33,235 nucleotides of DNA from a bacterium (lineage in GTDB: Bacteria > Bacteroidota > Bacteroidia > Flavobacteriales_D > Sanyastnellaceae): the NCBI GenBank assembly GCA_029979565.1, contig JAPOHG010000022.1, forward strand, positions 1 to 33,235. The letters are read 5' to 3'. The notes beneath the pieces were generated by a model that saw only the letters and a program-made list of their open reading frames with translations, searched no databases and had not been told where the DNA came from. The position numbers and the translations under genes were made by a program. Shown piece after piece: positions 27,638-33,235 of the stretch. The stretch's first letter is position 1, and each line of letters begins with the position of its first letter.

Positions 27638-27949
27638 ATGCCAGCGCCCTTTACCAAATCCACCGTAGTCTCTGTCCTCAAGACGGTCCACGACCCTGAA
27701 ATCCCGGTTGACATCTATGAATTGGGATTGATCTACGAGGTCGTCATCAAAGACGATGGATTCGTTCACATCGAGATGACCTTGACTTCACCCAATTGCC
27801 CGGTGGCGGAAAGCCTTCCGGCCGAAGTGGAAGAGAAAGTCGCCGGCATTGAGGGCGCTTCGGGCGCAAAGGTCAACATCGTTTTTGATCCGCCTTGGAC
27901 GCAGGACATGATGAGCGAAGAAGCGAAACTTGAACTTGGATTCCTGTGA
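27638..27949 (+). CDS. DUF59/MIP18-family Fe-S maturation protein (SufT-like)
   Basis: 103-residue protein of the DUF59 (MIP18/PaaD-like) family, implicated in Fe-S cluster maturation or delivery. Motifs: DPEIPVDIYELGLIY (about 19-33) and MTLTSPNCPVAESLP (about 47-61) with the conserved Cys, then a WTQDMMSEEAK C-terminal helix. ATG 27638 is 5 bases after the lysS stop and its TGA overlaps the dxr GTG (GTGA), so it is translated within the lysS-dxr unit. In many Bacteroidota this family is encoded inside the suf operon; here it is about 23 kb from it. The next gene product, Dxr, is not an Fe-S enzyme, but later pathway enzymes (IspG, IspH) are. Confidence 0.9.
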   Translation: MPAPFTKSTVVSVLKTVHDPEIPVDIYELGLIYEVVIKDDGFVHIEMTLTSPNCPVAESLPAEVEEKVAGIEGASGAKVNIVFDPPWTQDMMSEEAKLELGFL

Positions 27950-29112
27950 GCGACGCGACCCCTACCCGCGGGGTTGCCATCTTGGGCAGCACCGGTTCGA
28001 TTGGCACCCAGGCACTTGACGTCATCCGTGAACAGCGCGACCGTCTGCACGTTGAGGTGCTCTCGGCACACCGCAACGCCGAACTGCTCATTCAGCAGGC
28101 ATTGGAGTTTGAGCCCAACACCGTTGTCATCGGTGACACCCAACGTTTGGGTGAAGTAAAAGACGCGTTGTGGGACCACGGCATCAAGGTGTATGGCGGT
28201 GCCGAGGCTCTTGAGCAAGTCGTCGAGATGGAGGGCATTTCGGTGGTCCTGACCGCCCTCGTTGGTGCCGCGGGGCTTCGGCCCACCTTGCGAGCGATCC
28301 GCGCCAAGAAAACCATCGCCTTGGCCAACAAAGAGACGCTCGTGGTCGCCGGCGCCTTGGTGATGAAAGAGGCCTTGACCGCTGGGGTCGATATCCATCC
28401 CGTGGATTCTGAACACAGCGCCATCTACCAATGCCTCGCCGGTGAGGTCCTCAACCCCATCGAGAAAGTCATTCTAACGGCCTCAGGAGGTCCTTTCCGC
28501 GGAAAGACAAGGGAAGAACTCCTGAGCGTCACGAAGGCGCAAGCGCTGAAGCACCCCAACTGGGACATGGGTGCCAAAATCACCATCGACAGCGCCTCCA
28601 TGATGAACAAAGGCCTCGAAGTCATCGAAGCCAAGTGGTTGTTCGACGTGCGCATGGACCAAATCGAAGTCGTGGTCCATCCGCAGAGCATCGTACACAG
28701 CTGCGTGCAATTTGAAGACGGTTCCATCAAGGCTCAATTGGGTTTGCCCGACATGAAACTGCCCATCCAGTATGCGCTGGGTTATCCGCATCGCCTCCAA
28801 AACACCTTCGAGCGGTTCAGCTTCTTCGACTACCCGCAACTCACGTTCGAAAAGCCCGACCTCGACGCCTTCAGAAACCTGCAACTCGCGTTTGATGCCG
28901 GCAACAAGGGGGGCAACGCACCGTCGGTACTGAACGCTGCCAACGAAGTGGCTGTGGAGCGCTTCCTCAATGATGAATTAGGCTTTACGGGGATGACCGA
29001 GGCCATCGAGCATGCGCTCGGTCATGTGAGCTGGGAAGGGCAACCGGGGCTGGAAGCCCTCATCGCTGCCGATGCAGAAGCCCGGGCCAAAGCCCGAGAA
29101 TTCAAGGCTTAA
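27946..29112 (+). CDS. dxr: 1-deoxy-D-xylulose 5-phosphate reductoisomerase
   Basis: Second step of the non-mevalonate (MEP) isoprenoid pathway: DXP plus NADPH to 2-C-methyl-D-erythritol 4-phosphate; target of fosmidomycin. 388 residues. NADPH-binding ILGSTGSIG (12-20), ALANKETLVVAG, metal ligands Asp154 and Glu156 in PVDSEHSAIYQ, SGGPFR (180-185) and NAANEVAV are all present. The start is GTG 27946, overlapping the upstream TGA. The stop codon shares TTAA with the stop of the convergent frr gene. It supplies precursors for undecaprenyl carriers recycled by UppP elsewhere in this window. Confidence 0.97.
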   Translation: MSDATPTRGVAILGSTGSIGTQALDVIREQRDRLHVEVLSAHRNAELLIQQALEFEPNTVVIGDTQRLGEVKDALWDHGIKVYGGAEALEQVVEMEGISVVLTALVGAAGLRPTLRAIRAKKTIALANKETLVVAGALVMKEALTAGVDIHPVDSEHSAIYQCLAGEVLNPIEKVILTASGGPFRGKTREELLSVTKAQALKHPNWDMGAKITIDSASMMNKGLEVIEAKWLFDVRMDQIEVVVHPQSIVHSCVQFEDGSIKAQLGLPDMKLPIQYALGYPHRLQNTFERFSFFDYPQLTFEKPDLDAFRNLQLAFDAGNKGGNAPSVLNAANEVAVERFLNDELGFTGMTEAIEHALGHVSWEGQPGLEALIAADAEARAKAREFKA

Positions 29113-29672
29113 ACAGTCATGATGTCCGACTCCTTCTTGGCGAGGATGTCGTCGATCCTTTTGACGTAACTGTCCGTCAGTTTTTGCACTTCGCCTTCTC
29201 CGTCTTTGGCGAGGTCTTCGCTCAGGCCGTCGGCCTTGGCCGCTTTGATGAAATCATTGGCGTCTTTTCGGGCGTTGCGCACCGATACACGGGCGTGCTC
29301 ACCTTCCGCACGTGCTCGTTTCGTGAGGTCCTTACGTCGCTCCTCCGTAAGCGGGGGAATGTTAATCAGAATCGATTCCCCATTGTTCATCGGGTTCAGC
29401 CCAAGGTTGGCGTTGATGATTGCTGTTGCAATGGGGTCGAGCATGGCTTTTTCCCATGCTTGAACGGTAAGCGTACGTGCGTCTGACGTATTGATGTTGG
29501 ACACTTGATTGAGCGGGGTCATGGAGCCGTAATACTCCACCATTACACTGTCCAGCATGGCCGGGTGTGCCTTGCCTGCGCGAATCTTGGTCAACTCCGT
29601 CTCCATGTGGCTGATGGCCTTGTTCATGGATTCGCGGGCTGACTCCAGCGCCATTTGAATTTCTTCCGTCAT
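29109..29672 (-). CDS. frr: Ribosome recycling factor
   Basis: Splits post-termination ribosomes together with EF-G. 187 residues, normal length. The three-helix bundle with a beta-rich head is shown by MTELTKIRAGKAHP-type KIRAGKAHPAMLD, VEYYGSMTPLNQVSNI, IATAIINANLGLNP and PPLTEERRKDLTKRA. I chose ATG 29672 (MTEEIQMALES), 7 bases after the pyrH stop; the frame is open upstream but overlaps pyrH. Its TAA and the dxr TAA use the same palindromic TTAA. Confidence 0.97.
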   Translation of the reverse strand: MTEEIQMALESARESMNKAISHMETELTKIRAGKAHPAMLDSVMVEYYGSMTPLNQVSNINTSDARTLTVQAWEKAMLDPIATAIINANLGLNPMNNGESILINIPPLTEERRKDLTKRARAEGEHARVSVRNARKDANDFIKAAKADGLSEDLAKDGEGEVQKLTDSYVKRIDDILAKKESDIMTV

Positions 29673-29679
29673 ATCCGTG

Positions 29680-31304
<1,625 letters not shown>

Positions 31305-31336
31305 CTTTATCTGTGTTTGTCAGCTAGTCTTCCTGC

Positions 31337-32230
31337 TTATTTCGCCTCCTCAGCAGGAGCTTCTCCCTCTTCACTGGCTGCTGGGGCCTTCTCTTCGGCA
31401 GGGGCTTCCTCCGCTGCAGGGGCCTCTTCAGCAGGAGCTTCCTCCGCTGCAGGGGCTTCTTCAGCAGGAGCTTCCTCCGCTGCAGGGGCTTCCTCCTTGC
31501 TCTTTTTCGCGGCTGCTTGGGCTTCCGCTTGGTCCTTATCGGCCTTGCGCTCCTGCAATCCTTCTGCTACAGCCTGCGCCAAAACGTCCATCACGAGGGC
31601 GATGGAACGCCCAGCATCGTCATTGGATGGGATGGGGAAGTCCACTGGACGAGGATCGGAATTGGTATCCACCATAGCAAACACGGGGATGCCCAACTTC
31701 TTGGCTTCTGCCAATGCGATGTGCTCCTTCATCACGTCCACGATGAAAATGGCCGCTGGAATGCGGGTCAAGTCAGAAATCGAACCAAGGTTCTTCTCGA
31801 GTTTCGCGCGCTGGCGGCTGACCTGCAAACGCTCACGCTTCGACAGGGTGGTCAAAGTGCCGTCTTGCTCCATCTTATCGATCTGCGACATCTTGCGAAC
31901 GGCCTTGCGGATGGTCGCGAAATTCGTCAACATCCCTCCAGACCAACGCTCTGTGACGTATGGCATGCCGATGGCAGCCACGCGCTCAGCGACGATGGAC
32001 TTGGCTTGTTTCTTGGTCGCCACAAAGAGGATTTTCTTTCCGCTCTTGGCGATTTGCTTCATCGCTGACGCCGCTTCGTCCAGCTTGACGCCGGTCTTGT
32101 GCAAGTCAATGATGTGGATGCCTTTCTTCTCAGTGAAGATGTAGGGCGCCATGTGGGGATTCCACTTGCGCTTGAGGTGGCCGAAGTGAACTCCGGCTTG
32201 GAGCATTTGCTCGAAGGTTACTTTTTCCAT
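31337..32230 (-). CDS. rpsB: 30S ribosomal protein S2 with acidic Ala/Pro/Glu tail
   Basis: Small-subunit protein S2, needed for S1 binding and late 30S assembly. The core (1-227) has MLQAGVHFGH, WNPHMAPYIF, ERWSGGMLTNF and VDTNSDPRPVDFPIPSNDDA. The C-terminus continues with a low-complexity tail (about 228-297) made of repeats of APAAEEAPAEE, strongly acidic, encoded by a 33-bp tandem repeat. Alanine- and glutamate-rich tails on S2 occur in Bacteroidota, so this is an exaggerated version, not a fusion. ATG 32230. Confidence 0.97.
   Translation of the reverse strand: MEKVTFEQMLQAGVHFGHLKRKWNPHMAPYIFTEKKGIHIIDLHKTGVKLDEAASAMKQIAKSGKKILFVATKKQAKSIVAERVAAIGMPYVTERWSGGMLTNFATIRKAVRKMSQIDKMEQDGTLTTLSKRERLQVSRQRAKLEKNLGSISDLTRIPAAIFIVDVMKEHIALAEAKKLGIPVFAMVDTNSDPRPVDFPIPSNDDAGRSIALVMDVLAQAVAEGLQERKADKDQAEAQAAAKKSKEEAPAAEEAPAEEAPAAEEAPAEEAPAAEEAPAEEKAPAASEEGEAPAEEAK
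31404..31496. repeat. 33-bp tandem repeat in rpsB tail
   Basis: Two complete copies (31404-31436 and 31437-31469, one base different) and a partial third of 27 bases (31470-31496) encode the APAAEEAPAEE unit. The period is a multiple of three, so copy-number changes would keep the frame. Confidence 0.85.
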
Positions 32231-32254
32231 GTGTTTACGTTCCTGGTTTAAGCA

Positions 32255-32294
32255 ACGCGCTGGTAGCCATTCGGAGTGAACGAGTCCAGCGTGT
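32255..32294 (-). other. Candidate hairpin in the rpsB 5' leader
   Basis: In the 116-base rpsI-rpsB spacer, CGCTGG (32258-32263) pairs with CCAGCG (32286-32291), extendable to 9 positions with one mismatch. Leaders upstream of rpsB carry autoregulatory structures in other bacteria; whether this is one is inference. No clear TAnnTTTG box is seen in the spacer. Confidence 0.3.
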
Positions 32295-32346
32295 TTGGAT
32301 GCTAAACAGTATGTTGGTTAAATAAATTCTGTTTGGGATACGGCCA

Positions 32347-32733
32347 TTAACGCTTCGAGAACTGGGTCTTCTTACGCGCTTTCTTCTGGCCGTACTTCTT
32401 GCGCTCCACCATTCGGGGATCACGAGTGGTCAAACCGACCTGTTTCAACGTGGGCTTCCACTCGGGGTTCACCTCGATGAGCGCTTTGGAGATGGCCAAT
32501 CGCACCGCCTCCGCTTGGCCTGTGATGCCTCCGCCATCAACGTTTACTTGAACGTCGTATTGGCCAGCGGTCTCGGTCAACATGAAGGGCTGGTTGATTT
32601 TGTATTGCAACACTGATGTGGTGAAATAGTCGTTTGCGTCCTTTTTGTTGACAGTGACGCTGCCCTTTCCAGGCTTCATGTAAAGACGCGCTACTGCGGT
32701 CTTACGTCGGCCAGATGTATTGATTACTTCCAT
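32347..32733 (-). CDS. rpsI: 30S ribosomal protein S9
   Basis: S9 contacts P-site tRNA through its C-terminal tail. 128 residues. Starts MEVINTSGRRKTAVARLYM and has the GGGITGQAEAVRLAISKAL block and the canonical C-terminus RKKYGQKKARKKTQFSKR. ATG 32733 is 23 bases after the rplM stop; the two form the conserved L13-S9 pair. Confidence 0.98.
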   Translation of the reverse strand: MEVINTSGRRKTAVARLYMKPGKGSVTVNKKDANDYFTTSVLQYKINQPFMLTETAGQYDVQVNVDGGGITGQAEAVRLAISKALIEVNPEWKPTLKQVGLTTRDPRMVERKKYGQKKARKKTQFSKR

Positions 32734-32756
32734 GCGGTGTGATGATCAGGCTTAAA

Positions 32757-33203
32757 TCAAGCGAATTTGATTTGCTCAGGCTGCTGAGCTTCGTGTTTGT
32801 GGTCAGGACCTACATAAACGTGCAGGTTGCGGAACATTTCACGTCCCAATGAATTCTTGGGGAGCATGCCGCGAACCGCATCTTCCACCAAGGCAAATGG
32901 CTTGCGCTTCAACTGCTCTTTTGCAGTGCGTGTGCGCTGACCGCCGGGGTAGCCCGTGTACCGGATGTACTCCTTCTGGTCCCACTTGTTTCCAGTCAAA
33001 ACCACCTTTTCTGCATTGACAACGATTACGTAATCACCGCAGTCAGCGTGTGGAGTGAAATTTGGCTTGTGCTTGCCGCGCAGGCGCTTAGCAACTTCAG
33101 ACGCCAAACGGCCCAAGGTTTGGCCCTCAGCGTCGACGAGCAACCACTTCTTATCAGCGTTCTCCTTGTTGATGGAGACGGTTTTGTAGCTCAAAGTATC
33201 CAC
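32757..33203 (-). CDS. rplM: 50S ribosomal protein L13
   Basis: Early-assembling large-subunit protein. 148 residues. Family motifs are [42 protein letters not shown] and [13 protein letters not shown]. The start is GTG 33203: the following DTLSYKT is the usual Bacteroidota L13 N-terminus and no ATG lies nearby. Its promoter and most of its leader are beyond the right edge; the 32 bases visible contain only a short TTTGAA-TG-TTCAAA palindrome (33214-33227). Confidence 0.97.
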   Translation of the reverse strand: MDTLSYKTVSINKENADKKWLLVDAEGQTLGRLASEVAKRLRGKHKPNFTPHADCGDYVIVVNAEKVVLTGNKWDQKEYIRYTGYPGGQRTRTAKEQLKRKPFALVEDAVRGMLPKNSLGREMFRNLHVYVGPDHKHEAQQPEQIKFA

Positions 33204-33235
33204 AGCTCAGTGTTTTGAATGTTCAAATTCTCCCC

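Noticed and set aside
33204..33235. L13 leader RNA structure at the right edge
   Set aside because: Only 32 bases and a short 6+6 palindrome are visible, too little to support a leader element.

Overview
This window is a gene-dense chromosomal segment of a Bacteroidota bacterium, most likely a Flavobacteriia-type marine or freshwater lineage with unusually high GC (I judge mid-50s percent by eye, not computed). Four things support this. One gene encodes a type IX secretion cargo with a gliding-motility-associated C-terminal sorting domain. Many genes lack Shine-Dalgarno sequences. Bacteroidota-style promoters (TAnnTTTG at -7, TTTG near -33) recur upstream of genes. The gene neighbourhoods ftsX-DUF3098-uppP and rplM-rpsI-rpsB-tsf/pyrH-frr are familiar from this phylum. 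I see no IS element, integrase, CRISPR array, tRNA, rRNA or phage gene.

Layout. (1) Positions 1-4900, minus strand: a suf iron-sulfur assembly operon running from an A-type carrier through sufB, sufC, sufD and sufS, with coupled stop/start codons; sufS is cut by the left edge. (2) 4930-7444, plus strand: ftsX, a DUF3098 membrane protein, uppP and a small lipoprotein, i.e. cell division and undecaprenyl recycling. (3) 7457-8188, minus: an exported, lipoprotein-like Mn-type superoxide dismutase. (4) 8287-11809, plus: an AsmA-family protein, a short Bacteroidota conserved protein and rsmI, coupled by ATGA overlaps. (5) 11812-16897, minus: a 1234-residue NIDO-domain/T9SS-cargo protein followed 7 bases later by radA. 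(6) 17072-18862, plus: lepA. (7) 18877-20785, minus: a LytTR response regulator and rlmN. (8) 20821-25885, minus: a four-gene unit with recognisable promoter box and terminator: TonB-dependent receptor, phosphoglucose/phosphomannose isomerase, lipB and a serine hydrolase. (9) 25908-29112, plus: lysS, a DUF59 Fe-S maturation protein and dxr. (10) 29109-33203, minus: rplM, rpsI, rpsB, tsf, a terminator, then pyrH and frr.

The content is mainly core metabolism and translation; I did not find a convincing new defence, mobile or biosynthetic system. The points most worth checking are: a recurrent TAnnTTTG box only 4-7 bases from the start codon, implying near-leaderless mRNAs; a perfect 11-bp inverted repeat against the start of the orphan LytTR regulator; the NIDO/T9SS protein paired with radA; the exported superoxide dismutase; and the DUF59 gene placed between lysS and dxr rather than in the visible part of the suf operon.

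No stretch longer than 300 bases lacks a gene. The largest spacers are 16898-17071, 4845-4983, 32231-32346, 8189-8286, 30388-30479 and 20786-20876, and each is described below.
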